Assembly (NCBI RefSeq): GCF_902506555.1
Contig: NZ_LR732707.1
Span: 768,001 to 832,000, forward strand
DNA from: Sphingorhabdus sp. 109
Lineage (GTDB): Bacteria > Pseudomonadota > Alphaproteobacteria > Sphingomonadales > Sphingomonadaceae
Direction: 5' to 3'
Length of the DNA: 64,000 nt
This document shows positions 1 to 9,839 of the stretch, piece after piece. The first letter of the stretch is position 1. Each line of letters begins with the position of its first letter. The position numbers and the translations under genes are program-made. The notes under the pieces were generated by a model that worked only from the letters and a program-made list of their open reading frames with translations, ran no database searches and was not told where the DNA came from.

Positions 1-213
1 TGTTCCGCCGAACAGGTCGGTCAGGATGATGACTCCGTCGCCGGAATCCACCTTGGCGACGCTGTCGGCAATTTCCTGGCGCCGTTCTTCCATGTCGTCG
101 CGCGCACCGATGCCAATGGCGGCGATCGCCTTTTGCGCGCCGACCACATGTTCCATGGCGATGACAAACTCGGTGGCAAGATGCCCATGTGTGACGAGGA
201 CCAATCCAATCAC
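1..213 (-). CDS. PTS EIIA component, mannose family (partial, C-terminus outside window)
   Basis: The first 71 codons of an EIIA-Man type domain are present; the rest lies beyond base 1. The product opens with MIGLVLVTHGHLATEF, where the His of THGHLA is the expected phosphorylated residue, and reaches the LFGGT motif at the window edge. The start is GTG at 213, only 4 nt after the rapZ stop. Alphaproteobacterial EIIA-Man proteins belong to regulatory PTS relays without sugar permeases; an HPr gene is expected just outside. Last visible gene of the chvI-chvG-hprK-rapZ operon. Confidence 0.9.
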   Translation of the reverse strand, partial: MIGLVLVTHGHLATEFVIAMEHVVGAQKAIAAIGIGARDDMEERRQEIADSVAKVDSGDGVIILTDLFGGT

Positions 214-217
214 TTGA

Positions 218-1153
218 TTAAATTCCCCTGTTTCCGTTTGATTTCTGCATTGATTCGAGCGCTTCTATCGGCCTTGATGCCAAATTGCGATGCAGGACAT
301 TGGGCGAAAACCCGCTGGCACGCAAGTCTTTGCTCAGGCGCTCGGCAACATGTACCGATCTGTGGCGTCCACCGGTGCAGCCGATACCGATGTTGACATA
401 GGCCTTGCCCGCCTCCTGATAGCGCGGCAGCAGGAATGCGAGGAGATCGAGTATCTTGTCAATCGCCTCGGGATAGGCGGGGTCCTTGCCGATATATTCG
501 GCGACATCGGCGTCCAGTCCGGTTTTCAGCTTGAGGGCCGGATCCCAGAACGGATTGGCCAGAAAACGGACATCGAACAGCAGGTCGATATTATTGGGCA
601 CACCGCGGGAAAAGCCGAAGCTGGTGAGGGTGATCGTGGTGACCGCATCCTTGTCGAGGGTGAACTGCTGGCGGATCTCGCGCTGCAGGTCATTGGCGGT
701 CAGGTCGGTGGTGTCGATCACATGATCGGCCCAGCTGCGGAACGGAGCAAGCATGGTCCGTTCAAGCGCGATGCCCTGCTTTGCCGGACGGTCGAGCGCC
801 AGCGGATGCCGCCTTCTGGTTTCGCTGTACCGCCGCTCCAGTTCGCCGCCGGCACAGTCGAGATATAAAGTGCTGATCTGGTAATCCTGTTTGTTCTGCA
901 GGCGTTTGACGCTTTCGACCAGCTTGTCCGGTTCAAATCCCCTGGTCCGGCTGTCGAATCCGATCGCCAGCGGCGGATCGCTGTCCCCGCGGGAACTGGA
1001 CGGTGGTGTTTTCAACAAGCGCTCGACAAGGCGAAACGGAAAATTGTCGATCGTTTCCCAGCCGATGTCTTCCAGCGTATTCAATGCGGTCGACTTGCCC
1101 GCGCCGGACAGGCCGGTGACCAGCAGAACCGGTTTGACGAGTTTTTCGCTCAT
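218..1153 (-). CDS. rapZ: RapZ-family nucleotide-binding protein (RNase adapter)
   Basis: The product is 311 aa. The Walker A motif GLSGAGKST lies near residue 15, and the C-terminal signature GIGCTGGRHRSVHVAERL is characteristic of RapZ (YvcJ). In enterobacteria RapZ guides RNase E to the GlmZ sRNA; in alphaproteobacteria it is coupled to PTS/HprK signalling, and its exact target here is not known. I chose ATG 1153 (MSEKLVK) over an upstream start because it overlaps the hprK stop by 4 nt (ATGA), showing translational coupling. Confidence 0.93.
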   Translation of the reverse strand: MSEKLVKPVLLVTGLSGAGKSTALNTLEDIGWETIDNFPFRLVERLLKTPPSSSRGDSDPPLAIGFDSRTRGFEPDKLVESVKRLQNKQDYQISTLYLDCAGGELERRYSETRRRHPLALDRPAKQGIALERTMLAPFRSWADHVIDTTDLTANDLQREIRQQFTLDKDAVTTITLTSFGFSRGVPNNIDLLFDVRFLANPFWDPALKLKTGLDADVAEYIGKDPAYPEAIDKILDLLAFLLPRYQEAGKAYVNIGIGCTGGRHRSVHVAERLSKDLRASGFSPNVLHRNLASRPIEALESMQKSNGNRGI

Positions 1154-1605
1154 GATATTTTCGCGCCCTGCATTATGCGTCGCATGGCCAGTTCGGCCTT
1201 TATCGCTGCGCTCGCTTCCATAGCATCCAATGTACAGCATGGAAATTCCATGCCCAGCAAAATCACGATCTGTCTGTCCATCGGATATCGTTCCACCTGG
1301 TCCTGCAGGTCGATGACCAGTTTTAGCCCGACACCGGAAACATGGTCATACTCGCATATGCCGAGCGAACGCACTTCCAGCTTTCCGGCGAGCCGAGCCG
1401 GCGGCTCGAGCAACAGTTTTTGATCTTCGCGCCTGATCACGACCTGATCGTCGCTAATCAAGGTTGCGCCCCGGTCGATCAGGCGCAGGGCGAGATCGGA
1501 TTTTCCCGCACCGGATTTGCCGCGAATCAGCAGACCGGCGCCGGCAAGAGCAACGGCAGTCGCGTGCACCGTCATCGGGTCTTCGCTCTGTTTGCTATCC
1601 GTCAT
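1150..1605 (-). CDS. hprK: HPr kinase/phosphorylase, short alphaproteobacterial form
   Basis: The product is 151 aa, about half the length of Firmicutes HprK, as usual for alphaproteobacteria, which keep only the C-terminal catalytic domain. The P-loop GKSGAGKSDLALRLID lies near residues 29-44, followed by an acidic ISDDQV segment. It is expected to phosphorylate HPr on a serine and so set the state of the regulatory PTS. It overlaps chvG and rapZ by 4 nt each, so the genes are co-translated. Confidence 0.92.
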   Translation of the reverse strand: MTDSKQSEDPMTVHATAVALAGAGLLIRGKSGAGKSDLALRLIDRGATLISDDQVVIRREDQKLLLEPPARLAGKLEVRSLGICEYDHVSGVGLKLVIDLQDQVERYPMDRQIVILLGMEFPCCTLDAMEASAAIKAELAMRRIMQGAKIS

Positions 1606-3188
1606 CCTCTGGCCTTGGGCAGCCGGACTTCAAAGCAGGCGCCTGATTGTCCACCCGGCCGATCCAATATCCGGATAGTGCCCTGATGGCCTTCCACAAT
1701 CGTTTTCGCGATCGCCAGTCCGAGGCCGCTATGCTTGCCAAAGGCTTCGCCGTCGGGGCGGTCGGAATGAAAACGCTGGAAAATCTGTTCGCGCTGGTCC
1801 GGATCGACGCCCGGCCCCTGATCGGCGACATGGATGACAATCTCGTCCCCGTCGGGGGTTGCCAATATCTCCACCAGACCGCCATCGGGCGAAAAGGAGA
1901 CCGCGTTGTCGAGAAGATTACTGAATACGCGCTCGAGACGGCCACCATCGCCCATCACCCTGGCAACATCCTTGGCCGGGCGGGCAAAAGCGATATGCAC
2001 GCCCAGATTGGACGTCCGCTGTTCGCGCGCTGCGAGTAACTGTTCCAGCATGCTCCCGATATCAATCGGTTCGAACTTGGCCCGCGCCAGTTCGGCATCG
2101 ACCCGGGACGCATCGGAAATATCGTTGATCAGCCGGTCGATCCGCTGGACATCGTCATTGGCCACGTCGAGAAGCTGTTTTTGCAGATCAGGATCCTTGA
2201 CCCGCTCCAGCCCCTCCAGCGCCGAACGCAGCGAGGCGAGGGGGTTTTTGATTTCGTGACTCACGTCGGCGGCGAAGGCCTCGGTCGCATTGATGCGATA
2301 GCGCAGGGCGCTGCTCATATCGGAAAGCGCGCGGCTCAACTGGCCAATTTCATCGCGCCGGTCCGGCATGCGCGGGATGGCGATTTCGTCGGATCGCCCC
2401 ATGCGCACGCGCAAGGCTGCATGGGCCAGCTTCCTGATCGGCTGCACGATGGTCCGGGCGAGAAACAGTGATAACAATATCGACACCGTCGCCGCCACCA
2501 GTATCACCAGCAGCACGCTGGACCGTTCGGCCCTGACAATCCGCGTGATATCGCGGGCATTTGCGGTGAGCAGGATCGTCCCGGTTCCGTCGGGCAGCGA
2601 TTTTCCTGCCGCTATTACCGGCGTGCGGTCGGGTGCGAGGTGGACGGAGCTGACCGCTTCGGTGCTCCCGGAGGCAGCGACCAGTTCGGGCCATGCGCCG
2701 GCGATGTCATCATCCGGTTCGCTGAATTCCGGGATCGGCGCGCTGAACACCAGACTCTCGATCGTGCGGTCCAGCAGCCGGGCCAAATCCTTGCGGAATG
2801 GTTCGGTCTCCGGATCGATAAATGCATAGTTCGGTTCTGCCAGCGTAAAGCTGTCGACGATCTTTGAGCCATCGGGCCCATAAAGCCGCAAGCGGGCATG
2901 GAGATGACTGGAGAATTGAAGGATCAGCGGATTTTTATACTCGGGCTCGACCGCCGACAGGGCGTCGGCGACGATGGTCAGCTGCATTCGGGCCTGGACG
3001 AGTCGTTCTTCGGTCAAACGGTCGCGATAATTGTTGAGATAGAACAGTCCGCCCGCAAGCAACGCGATCGCCAGAACATTGACCACGAGGATTCGGGTTG
3101 TCAGCGATAGCCTGGCCGACCAGCGGAGCGAGAGGCCGCGGTCATTCGCCTGCCCGTGTCTATTCGGTGTAGCGATAACCGGCTCCAT
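1602..3188 (-). CDS. chvG: Sensor histidine kinase ChvG
   Basis: The product is 528 aa. A first membrane segment lies around residues 32-52, a periplasmic sensor domain around 55-220, and a second membrane segment around 223-246. These are followed by a HAMP linker, the H-box [13 protein letters not shown] with phospho-acceptor His311, an N-box ([14 protein letters not shown]) and a G-box (DQGPGV). In rhizobia and Agrobacterium, ChvG (ExoS/BvrS) senses acid or envelope stress and phosphorylates ChvI. It overlaps chvI by 29 nt and hprK by 4 nt. Confidence 0.92.
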   Translation of the reverse strand: MEPVIATPNRHGQANDRGLSLRWSARLSLTTRILVVNVLAIALLAGGLFYLNNYRDRLTEERLVQARMQLTIVADALSAVEPEYKNPLILQFSSHLHARLRLYGPDGSKIVDSFTLAEPNYAFIDPETEPFRKDLARLLDRTIESLVFSAPIPEFSEPDDDIAGAWPELVAASGSTEAVSSVHLAPDRTPVIAAGKSLPDGTGTILLTANARDITRIVRAERSSVLLVILVAATVSILLSLFLARTIVQPIRKLAHAALRVRMGRSDEIAIPRMPDRRDEIGQLSRALSDMSSALRYRINATEAFAADVSHEIKNPLASLRSALEGLERVKDPDLQKQLLDVANDDVQRIDRLINDISDASRVDAELARAKFEPIDIGSMLEQLLAAREQRTSNLGVHIAFARPAKDVARVMGDGGRLERVFSNLLDNAVSFSPDGGLVEILATPDGDEIVIHVADQGPGVDPDQREQIFQRFHSDRPDGEAFGKHSGLGLAIAKTIVEGHQGTIRILDRPGGQSGACFEVRLPKARG

Positions 3189-3864
3189 ATAGCGTATCTA
3201 TTGCGTCAAATTCGGGATCGACTTCGCGGAATTTGCGCCGCAATCGCTTGATATGACTGTCGATCGTCCGGTCATCGACATAGACATCATCCTGATAGGC
3301 CGCGTCCATCAGCTGGTTGCGGCTTTTAACCACACCGGGCCGGTGCGCCAGTGTCTCGAGAATCATGAATTCGGTTACCGTCAGCGTGACATTCTGATCT
3401 TTCCAGCGGACCAGATGGCGGGCCGGGTCCATCTCCAGGTTGCCGCGAACCAGCGGCTCGGCGGCTTCTTCATCTGCACCCTCGTCAACCGATTTCAGGA
3501 AATCCGTCCTTCGCAAGATCGATCGGACGCGCGCGATCAATAGCCGTTGGGAAAAGGGCTTTTTGATATAGTCGTCAGCACCCATTGCAAGGCCGAGCGC
3601 TTCGTCCAGCTCCTCGTCCTTGGAGGTGAGAAAGATCACCGGCACGTTCGACTTTTCGCGGACCCGTCTGAGCAGTTCCAAACCGTCCATCTTCGGCATT
3701 TTGATATCAAAGACCGCAAGATCCGGCGGATTCTCCAATATCGCATGCAGGGCAGCCTCGCTGTCCGAATATACGCGGGTTACAAAGCCTTCGGCCTGCA
3801 GGGCGATCGAGACGGACGTCAAGATATTGCGGTCGTCATCGACAAGAGCAATATTGGCTGCCAT
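3160..3864 (-). CDS. chvI: Response regulator ChvI (OmpR family)
   Basis: The product is 234 aa. The receiver domain has the acidic pocket IALVDDD, the phospho-acceptor Asp in VFDIKMPK (about residue 53) and the switch Lys in DYIKKPF. An OmpR/PhoB winged-helix domain follows and ends GAGYRY. I chose ATG 3864 over GTG 3885 because AAGGAA sits 9 nt upstream and family members begin directly with the first beta strand. First gene of its operon, divergent from pckA; in Agrobacterium ChvI is known to control pckA. Confidence 0.93.
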   Translation of the reverse strand: MAANIALVDDDRNILTSVSIALQAEGFVTRVYSDSEAALHAILENPPDLAVFDIKMPKMDGLELLRRVREKSNVPVIFLTSKDEELDEALGLAMGADDYIKKPFSQRLLIARVRSILRRTDFLKSVDEGADEEAAEPLVRGNLEMDPARHLVRWKDQNVTLTVTEFMILETLAHRPGVVKSRNQLMDAAYQDDVYVDDRTIDSHIKRLRRKFREVDPEFDAIDTLYGAGYRYTE

Positions 3865-4102
3865 TATTTCGCGTTCCTTTGCCACTTGTGCTGGATGTGA
3901 CCTAGTGGATGGGATAGTAGGTTACAAGATAGCTTGTCGGTAGCGATATTGACATATCTGAGTCGCGGACTGGCCGGAATGCCTCAAAATTTGTCAGGTC
4001 GCGGGAAGAAATTTGACCGACTCGGCAGGGTCCAGTAAGCGCCATTTCAAATTCGCCGGGTCGGCGTTACCTCAACCTGTTTCAAGCCATAGGGGATTAT
4101 CA
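3865..4102. promoter_or_regulatory. chvI/pckA divergent intergenic region
   Basis: A 238-bp divergent spacer that must hold the promoters of the chvI operon and pckA. I see no clear -35/-10 pair or ChvI operator by eye. A clear Shine-Dalgarno (AGGGGA, 4091-4096) serves the pckA GTG start. Confidence 0.45.
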
Positions 4103-5698
4103 GTGCCAAAAGTTTCGTCTGTAACGTTAAAAGATCAGGGTTTTACCAATTCAGGCGAACAGCACTGGAATCTTGGTGCACCGGCATTGGTGGAAGCTGC
4201 CGTTTCCCGTGGTGAAGGGCATCTGGCCAAGGACGGTCCCCTGGTTGTCGAAACCGGCAAGCACACCGGTCGTTCGGCCAATGACAAGTTCATCGTCCGC
4301 GATGGCGAAACCGAAGACAGTGTCTGGTGGGGCAAGACCAATGTCGGCATGACGCCGGCGCATTTTGCCGCGCTGAAGGAAGATTTCCTTGCCGCACTGT
4401 CAGAAAAAGACACTTTGTTCGTGCAGGATCTGTTTGGCGGTTCGCAGCCGGAGCATCGGGTCAACGTCCGGGTGATCAACGAGCTTGCCTGGCACAATCT
4501 GTTCATCCGCACCATGCTGGTCCGGCCCACAGCCGACGAACTGGCCGCTTTCGATCCGGAATATACCATCATCGACCTGCCAAGCTTCAAGGCTGATCCT
4601 GCGCGCCACGGCACGCGCAGCGAGACGGTCATCGCGGTCAATCTGACCGAGAAGCTGATCCTGATCGGCGGCACGGCCTATGCCGGCGAAATGAAGAAGT
4701 CGGTGTTCGGCCTACTCAACTATCTGCTGCCGCTGGATTCGGTCATGCCGATGCACTGTTCGGCCAATATCGGTCCGGAAGGCGATACGGCGATTTTCTT
4801 CGGTCTCTCGGGCACCGGCAAGACAACGCTTTCGGCTGATGCCAGCCGGGTTCTGATCGGCGATGACGAACATGGCTGGTCGGATACGGCGGTCTTCAAT
4901 TTCGAAGGCGGCTGCTATGCCAAGATGATCCGTCTCTCCGAAGAAGCGGAGCCGGAAATTTACGCAACCACCCGCCGGTTCGGTACTGTGCTGGAAAATG
5001 TCGTGATGGACCCGGAAACCCGCGAGCTCGATCTCGACGACAACAGCAAGGCGGAAAATACCCGCGGTGCCTATCCGATCGACTTCATTCCGAATGCGTC
5101 GGAAGAAAATATGGGGCCGGTCCCCAAAAATATCATCATGCTGACCGCCGATGCGTTCGGCGTGCTGCCTCCGATCTCGCGGCTGACACCAGAACAGGCC
5201 ATGTACCATTTTCTCTCCGGCTATACCGCCAAGGTTGCCGGCACGGAAATCGGCGTAACCGAGCCGGAAGCGACGTTCTCGACCTGCTTCGGTGCACCGT
5301 TCATGCCGCGTCATCCTTCGGTTTACGGCAATCTTCTGAAAGAGCGCATCGCCAAGGGCGGTGTGCGCTGCTGGCTCGTCAACACCGGCTGGACCGGCGG
5401 CAAATATGGCGAAGGCAACCGGATGCCGATCAAGGCAACCCGCGCTTTGCTGAATGCTGCTCTGGACGGCAGCCTGAACGACGGCGAATTCCGGATCGAC
5501 GAGAATTTCGGTTTCGAAGTGCCGGTCGCGGTATCCGGTGTCGACAGCGCGATCCTCGATCCGCGTTCGACCTGGGCTGACGGAAGCGCCTATGACGAAA
5601 CCGCACAGAAGCTGGTCAAATTGTTCATCGACAATTTCGAGCAATTTGCCGATCATGTCGACCAGAATGTTCGGGAAGCGGCACCGACCGCCGCCTAG
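4103..5698 (+). CDS. pckA: Phosphoenolpyruvate carboxykinase (ATP)
   Basis: The product is 531 aa and catalyses oxaloacetate + ATP to PEP + CO2 + ADP, the entry step of gluconeogenesis. The kinase-1a P-loop [11 protein letters not shown] is near residue 234 and the conserved NTGWTGG segment lies in the C-terminal part. The start is GTG 4103: AGGGGA lies 6 nt upstream and the protein then begins [14 protein letters not shown] as homologues do. A longer frame from TTG 4013 has no SD. Position opposite chvI matches other alphaproteobacteria. Confidence 0.95.
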   Translation: MPKVSSVTLKDQGFTNSGEQHWNLGAPALVEAAVSRGEGHLAKDGPLVVETGKHTGRSANDKFIVRDGETEDSVWWGKTNVGMTPAHFAALKEDFLAALSEKDTLFVQDLFGGSQPEHRVNVRVINELAWHNLFIRTMLVRPTADELAAFDPEYTIIDLPSFKADPARHGTRSETVIAVNLTEKLILIGGTAYAGEMKKSVFGLLNYLLPLDSVMPMHCSANIGPEGDTAIFFGLSGTGKTTLSADASRVLIGDDEHGWSDTAVFNFEGGCYAKMIRLSEEAEPEIYATTRRFGTVLENVVMDPETRELDLDDNSKAENTRGAYPIDFIPNASEENMGPVPKNIIMLTADAFGVLPPISRLTPEQAMYHFLSGYTAKVAGTEIGVTEPEATFSTCFGAPFMPRHPSVYGNLLKERIAKGGVRCWLVNTGWTGGKYGEGNRMPIKATRALLNAALDGSLNDGEFRIDENFGFEVPVAVSGVDSAILDPRSTWADGSAYDETAQKLVKLFIDNFEQFADHVDQNVREAAPTAA

Positions 5699-5705
5699 CC
5701 ACCGG

Positions 5706-6467
5706 TTATATCTTGGCCGGGTCGCCTGTGACAGGAGACTTCTCGATTACAATATCGACCCGGCCAAGATCATCACTGGGGGTGAATGCCAGCATCTCTC
5801 CCTGAACCATGCCCTCGATCCGTGCCGGACGATTTATTCTGCCACGCGTTGCGATATTGTCGATGACAGGCACCAATCGCGCGCTGATTGCGTCAAGATC
5901 ATAGCCGGCCGGCGCAGTCAGGCGGATTTCCTGTCCGGCAAAATATCCGAGTCCCCGGGTCAGGAAATGGCCGTCGGGTGCTCTCGAGATCCATGTCTGG
6001 AACGCGGTGGGGAAGGGACCGCCAGCCAGCAGCCGCTCGACGCTGGTACAATAATCCGGAAAATCGCTAAGTCCGCCGGATGGCAACCAGGCTGCCGCGT
6101 TCGCCGATACGCTCTCGCCGATCCATTTGCCGAGCAGCAGCAGGCGATGGTTGACCGCCGGCAGGTGCCGGGCGCTCTCCAGAATGTCGCTCAGCGCGAT
6201 TCCGAGAGAGGGGGTGTCAGGGCAGGGCGGATTGCCTTGCGGGCTTGCGCTGCCCTTACCCGCCAATAGCCTCCCAGTTTCCGCAGCCGTCTGGCGAGAC
6301 ACAAGGAAGGTCATGGCGTCGAATACCACTTCTGCCATTTCCAGATTTTCGAACTTGCTCCGGTTGACCGACAGCCTCTCGCGTGCCGCCTCGCACCACG
6401 GCAATTGGGTCAGATCGGTATCGTCCGCCACCGGAGCGATGATCAGCAGAGGAGGGTCGGGGATCAT
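5706..6467 (-). CDS. Hypothetical protein
   Basis: A 253-aa product starting MIPDPPLLIIAPV, with no signal peptide or membrane segment and no motif I recognise. It is rich in short hydrophobic strands and looks like a soluble globular protein. It ends 7 nt from the convergent pckA stop. The frame also runs upstream to 6575, but ATG 6467 is preferred because the upstream extension is low in secondary-structure potential. Function unknown. Confidence 0.7.
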   Translation of the reverse strand: MIPDPPLLIIAPVADDTDLTQLPWCEAARERLSVNRSKFENLEMAEVVFDAMTFLVSRQTAAETGRLLAGKGSASPQGNPPCPDTPSLGIALSDILESARHLPAVNHRLLLLGKWIGESVSANAAAWLPSGGLSDFPDYCTSVERLLAGGPFPTAFQTWISRAPDGHFLTRGLGYFAGQEIRLTAPAGYDLDAISARLVPVIDNIATRGRINRPARIEGMVQGEMLAFTPSDDLGRVDIVIEKSPVTGDPAKI

Positions 6468-6640
6468 GTTGCCAGTTCCGTTCCGGGTTGGTCCTGTCCT
6501 ACTGTTCCTTTTCTGTTCTACAGCACCGGCTGCGGCGTGGCAATGCTGCCGGGAAACCGGCGCTTGCCCGCGCAATCGCCCGGGGCAATCAGCAAAAGAT
6601 TTGATTGTCAGTCCACTGCCACAGCGGTAATCGCCTGTGC

Positions 6641-6844
6641 ATGTCCGATCTGATCCTGTCGATACTCATGCTTGCCGGTACCGCATTGCTGGCTGGCGGA
6701 GTCTATATATTGTACAAGGGCACCAATAAGAAGCAGGGCTTGCTCATGCTGGTGGCCGCCGGGGTAATGTTTGCCAATGTCGGAATCTGGTTGATTCCCA
6801 CACCCGAGAATAATCAGCCTCTATCGCCGCAAACGGGCGACTAG
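6641..6844 (+). CDS. Small membrane protein, hypothetical
   Basis: A 67-aa product with two hydrophobic segments (about residues 3-20 and 30-50) separated by the positively charged loop KGTNKKQ, consistent with a two-TM inner-membrane hairpin, and a polar tail. It is convergent with the alpha/beta hydrolase gene, 8 nt away. Function unknown. Its reality rests on the clean membrane-protein pattern and ATG start. Confidence 0.6.
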   Translation: MSDLILSILMLAGTALLAGGVYILYKGTNKKQGLLMLVAAGVMFANVGIWLIPTPENNQPLSPQTGD

Positions 6845-6852
6845 CTGGCGTT

Positions 6853-7509
6853 CTACTTGATCGGCGAATCCGGCGCGAGACGCATGTCGAGATAATTGTC
6901 GACCGAACCCATCAGCAAATCCATTTCATTTTCATAAAAATGGTTGGCGCGCGGGATCTCGTCATGATGGATCGTGATATGCTTTTGCGTCCGCAGCTTG
7001 TCGACCAGCTTCTGCACCGCGCTTGGCGTCACAACCTCGTCGTTCACGCCCTGGATGATGATACCCGAGGACGGGCAGGGTGCGAGGAAGTTGAAATCGT
7101 ACATATTGGCTGGCGGCGATACCGAAATGAAACCCCGGATTTCCGGACGGCGCATCAGAAGCTGCATGCCGATCCAGGCACCGAAACTATAGCCGGCGAT
7201 CCAGGTGGTCTGCGCTTCGGGATGGAAGCTCTGGACCCAGTCCAAAGCTGCCGCCGCATCGGACAATTCGCCAATGCCGTTATCGAATGTGCCCTGGGAG
7301 CGGCCAACGCCGCGGAAATTGAACCGCAGGGTGGCAAAGCCGCGCTTGACGAATGTCTTGTACATCGCCTGGGTGATCCGGTCGTTCATCGTCCCGCCCG
7401 CTTGCGGATGGGGATGCAAAATCATCGCAACCGGCGCGCGGTCACGGGGTCCTGGGCTGAAGCGGCCTTCGAGGCGGCCTTCGGGTCCGGTAAAAATTAC
7501 GTCAGGCAT
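6853..7509 (-). CDS. Alpha/beta hydrolase
   Basis: A 218-aa product with the nucleophile elbow GYSFG (Ser near residue 108), the N-terminal HPHPQAGGTMN oxyanion-type segment, FNFRGVGRSQG, and a late ANHFYE His. It belongs to the short cytosolic alpha/beta hydrolase group often annotated as a dienelactone-hydrolase-like protein; the substrate is unknown. In sphingomonads it commonly sits beside the cysteine desulfurase pair, and here it is divergent from it. Confidence 0.85.
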   Translation of the reverse strand: MPDVIFTGPEGRLEGRFSPGPRDRAPVAMILHPHPQAGGTMNDRITQAMYKTFVKRGFATLRFNFRGVGRSQGTFDNGIGELSDAAAALDWVQSFHPEAQTTWIAGYSFGAWIGMQLLMRRPEIRGFISVSPPANMYDFNFLAPCPSSGIIIQGVNDEVVTPSAVQKLVDKLRTQKHITIHHDEIPRANHFYENEMDLLMGSVDNYLDMRLAPDSPIK

Positions 7510-7652
7510 GGGTTTTCGATTCTTCGGTCTAGATTGTCGGTTCCAGAGCGCGACAAGTCAGAATAGCTTTTGCGCTGGATGCAGCGTCTATATAGGGAGA
7601 GTGAACAAATCCGCAACTCAATCCCGCAAGCCAGAGAGTTTTTGCCAAGATC

Positions 7653-8726
7653 GTGACCGAAACCAAACGTATCTATCTCGATTATGCCGCGACCGCGCCG
7701 ATGCTCGATGCGGCCAGAAAAGCCTGCGCCGAAGGGTTTGAACATTGGGCCAATCCATCCTCTCCCCATGCGGACGGCCGTGCGGCCCAAGCAATGCTGG
7801 AAAATGCCCGTCGACGTTTCAGCGATGCGCTGGGTTGGGATGGCGATGTCATCTTCACCAGCGGCGCCAGCGAGGCGATCCGGATCGCGCTGACCAGATC
7901 GAAACCGGTGATTCAATATATTTCACCGGTTGAACATGATGTGGTCCTCCGTTTCGCGCAAAATGCCAGGGCGATCCCGGTTGACAGCAACGGACTGGTG
8001 GTGCCGGCGAACCTCAATCATCTGCTGAAAAGCGTCGATGAAACGGCAATGGTGGCGATCCAGTCGGTTAATAACGAAACCGGTGTCATCCAGGACCTGG
8101 ACGCGCTGGCCAAGGTGGTGCGCGACCGGGGCTGCTATCTCCTCGCCGATTGCTCCCAATCGATCGGAAAAATGCCGTTGCCGGATGCCGATTTGATCGT
8201 CGTGGCGGGCCATAAATTCGGTGGACCGCCAGGGGTCGGTGCCTTGCTGGTACGGGATTTGCGCTTGCTCGAGGCGGATGGCGGACAGGAACAGGGTTAT
8301 CGCTCCGGTACCCAGAATCTGCCCTATATCATGGGCATGACCGCGGCGTTGGAGACTCCGGCAAACTGGGCCGGACGGGCATCGGAATTGCGCCAGCATC
8401 TTGATGACGCGATCCGGAAAGAGGGCGGCTCGGTGATTGCGGACAAGGCGCCGCGCATCGCGACGATTGCCAGCTACCATATGCCCGGCGTGGCCGCCAA
8501 TACGCAGCTGATCAAGTTTGACATGGCGGGATTCTCGGTCTCCGCCGGCAGCGCCTGTTCTTCGGGTACGCTCAAAACCAGCCATGTGCTCGAAGCCATG
8601 GGCACCGACCCGCAGATCGCGCGCGAGGTAATCCGGGTCAGTATCGGTCGGGATACCAGCCGGGCGCATATCTATGCCTTCATCGACAAGTGGAAGTCGA
8701 TCTTTGCAGAATCCCGGCGAAGCTGA
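7653..8726 (+). CDS. Cysteine desulfurase (first of tandem pair)
   Basis: A 357-aa fold-type I PLP enzyme that starts at GTG 7653. It has the PLP-stacking His in VEHDVV, NNETGVIQ, the Schiff-base Lys in AGHKFGG and the catalytic Cys in the SAGSACSSG loop. It moves sulfur from cysteine to the enzyme for Fe-S or thio-cofactor assembly. It is shorter than E. coli IscS and lacks that protein's long C-terminus. The next cysteine desulfurase begins 9 nt downstream, so the two form one operon. The specific acceptor of each paralogue is unknown. Confidence 0.9.
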   Translation: MTETKRIYLDYAATAPMLDAARKACAEGFEHWANPSSPHADGRAAQAMLENARRRFSDALGWDGDVIFTSGASEAIRIALTRSKPVIQYISPVEHDVVLRFAQNARAIPVDSNGLVVPANLNHLLKSVDETAMVAIQSVNNETGVIQDLDALAKVVRDRGCYLLADCSQSIGKMPLPDADLIVVAGHKFGGPPGVGALLVRDLRLLEADGGQEQGYRSGTQNLPYIMGMTAALETPANWAGRASELRQHLDDAIRKEGGSVIADKAPRIATIASYHMPGVAANTQLIKFDMAGFSVSAGSACSSGTLKTSHVLEAMGTDPQIAREVIRVSIGRDTSRAHIYAFIDKWKSIFAESRRS

Positions 8727-8735
8727 GCCCGGCCG

Positions 8736-9839
8736 ATGAATCCCGTCTATCTCGATAATCAGGCCACCACGCCGCTCGCACCCGAGGTTTTTGACGCGAT
8801 GCTGCCCTGGCTGAAGGACAATTTCGGCAACCCGCACAGCCCCCATATCATGGGTCGCAAGGCAGCAGCGGCGGTCGAGCTTGCCCGCGATCAGATTGCC
8901 GCTTTATGTCCCCCCGGTGGGCGGGTGATATTCACCGGCAGCGCGACCGAGGCGATCAATCTGGCGATGGGAGCGGTCCGGACGCAGCAGGGGCGCACCG
9001 GAATCGCGCTTGTTGACACCGAGCATGCCGCCGTGCGCGACACCGCGCTTTGGTATGGCACCCAGGGCTTCGAGCCTAACCTGCTTCCTGTCGACGCGCA
9101 GGGGCTGTTGCGATTGGAAGAACTGGAAGCATGTTTGGGGCCGCAAACAGCGCTGGTGGGCGCGATGCTGGTCAATAACGAGATAGGGGTCATCCAGCCG
9201 GTCGACGAGATTGCAGCAATGGCACACCGGGCCGGGGCGCTGATGCTCTGCGATGCGGTGCAGGGTTTTGGCCGGATCGATATACCGCAGCAGGCCGATA
9301 TGATCGCGCTTTCGGGACATAAAATCTATGGTCCGAAAGGCGTTGGCGCGCTCTGGGTGCGTGAAGGTATCGATATTCCTGCCATGATCCATGGAGGCGG
9401 GCAGGAACAAGGTGTACGGTCGGGCACGCTGTCCCCCGCTCTTTGCGCGGGGCTGGGCGCAGCGGCGAAATTATGCGCAGAGCGCAGGGAACTGGACATG
9501 GAGCATATTGTCAGCCTTGCCGAAAGAGCGCGCAGCCTGTTCGGCGACTGGACCGTGAACGGTTCGCTCGACCGGCGCTATGCTGGCAACCTCAATATCC
9601 GTCGGGCGGGCCTGGATGTCGCCCGGCTGATGTCCGATGTGCGCGGCGTGGCCTTTTCCGCCGGTTCTGCCTGCGCCAGCGGTTCCGGGCGGCCCAGCCA
9701 TGTGCTGGCGGCGCTCGGGCTGGAACCGGCTCAAATTAAATCATCGATTCGTCTGGGGTTCGGGCGCTATAACGATGTTGAAGATGTCGAGCGGGCCGCC
9801 GGCCTGATCAATCAAGCAGCGGAGAAACAGCTATCATGA
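8736..9839 (+). CDS. Cysteine desulfurase (second of tandem pair)
   Basis: A 367-aa paralogue of the preceding gene. It has TEHAAV (PLP-stacking His), NNEIGVIQP, the Schiff-base Lys in SGHKIYGPKGVGALW and the catalytic Cys in SAGSACASG. It resembles canonical NifS/IscS more closely than the first copy (HKIYGPKG against HKFGGPPG). Its stop overlaps the ferredoxin start by 4 nt (ATGA). No iscU, iscR or hscA is adjacent, so this is not a standard isc operon. Confidence 0.92.
   Translation: MNPVYLDNQATTPLAPEVFDAMLPWLKDNFGNPHSPHIMGRKAAAAVELARDQIAALCPPGGRVIFTGSATEAINLAMGAVRTQQGRTGIALVDTEHAAVRDTALWYGTQGFEPNLLPVDAQGLLRLEELEACLGPQTALVGAMLVNNEIGVIQPVDEIAAMAHRAGALMLCDAVQGFGRIDIPQQADMIALSGHKIYGPKGVGALWVREGIDIPAMIHGGGQEQGVRSGTLSPALCAGLGAAAKLCAERRELDMEHIVSLAERARSLFGDWTVNGSLDRRYAGNLNIRRAGLDVARLMSDVRGVAFSAGSACASGSGRPSHVLAALGLEPAQIKSSIRLGFGRYNDVEDVERAAGLINQAAEKQLS

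Noticed and set aside
4013-4102. N-terminal extension of PckA from TTG 4013
   Set aside because: No SD and unlike PckA N-termini; GTG 4103 with AGGGGA is better.
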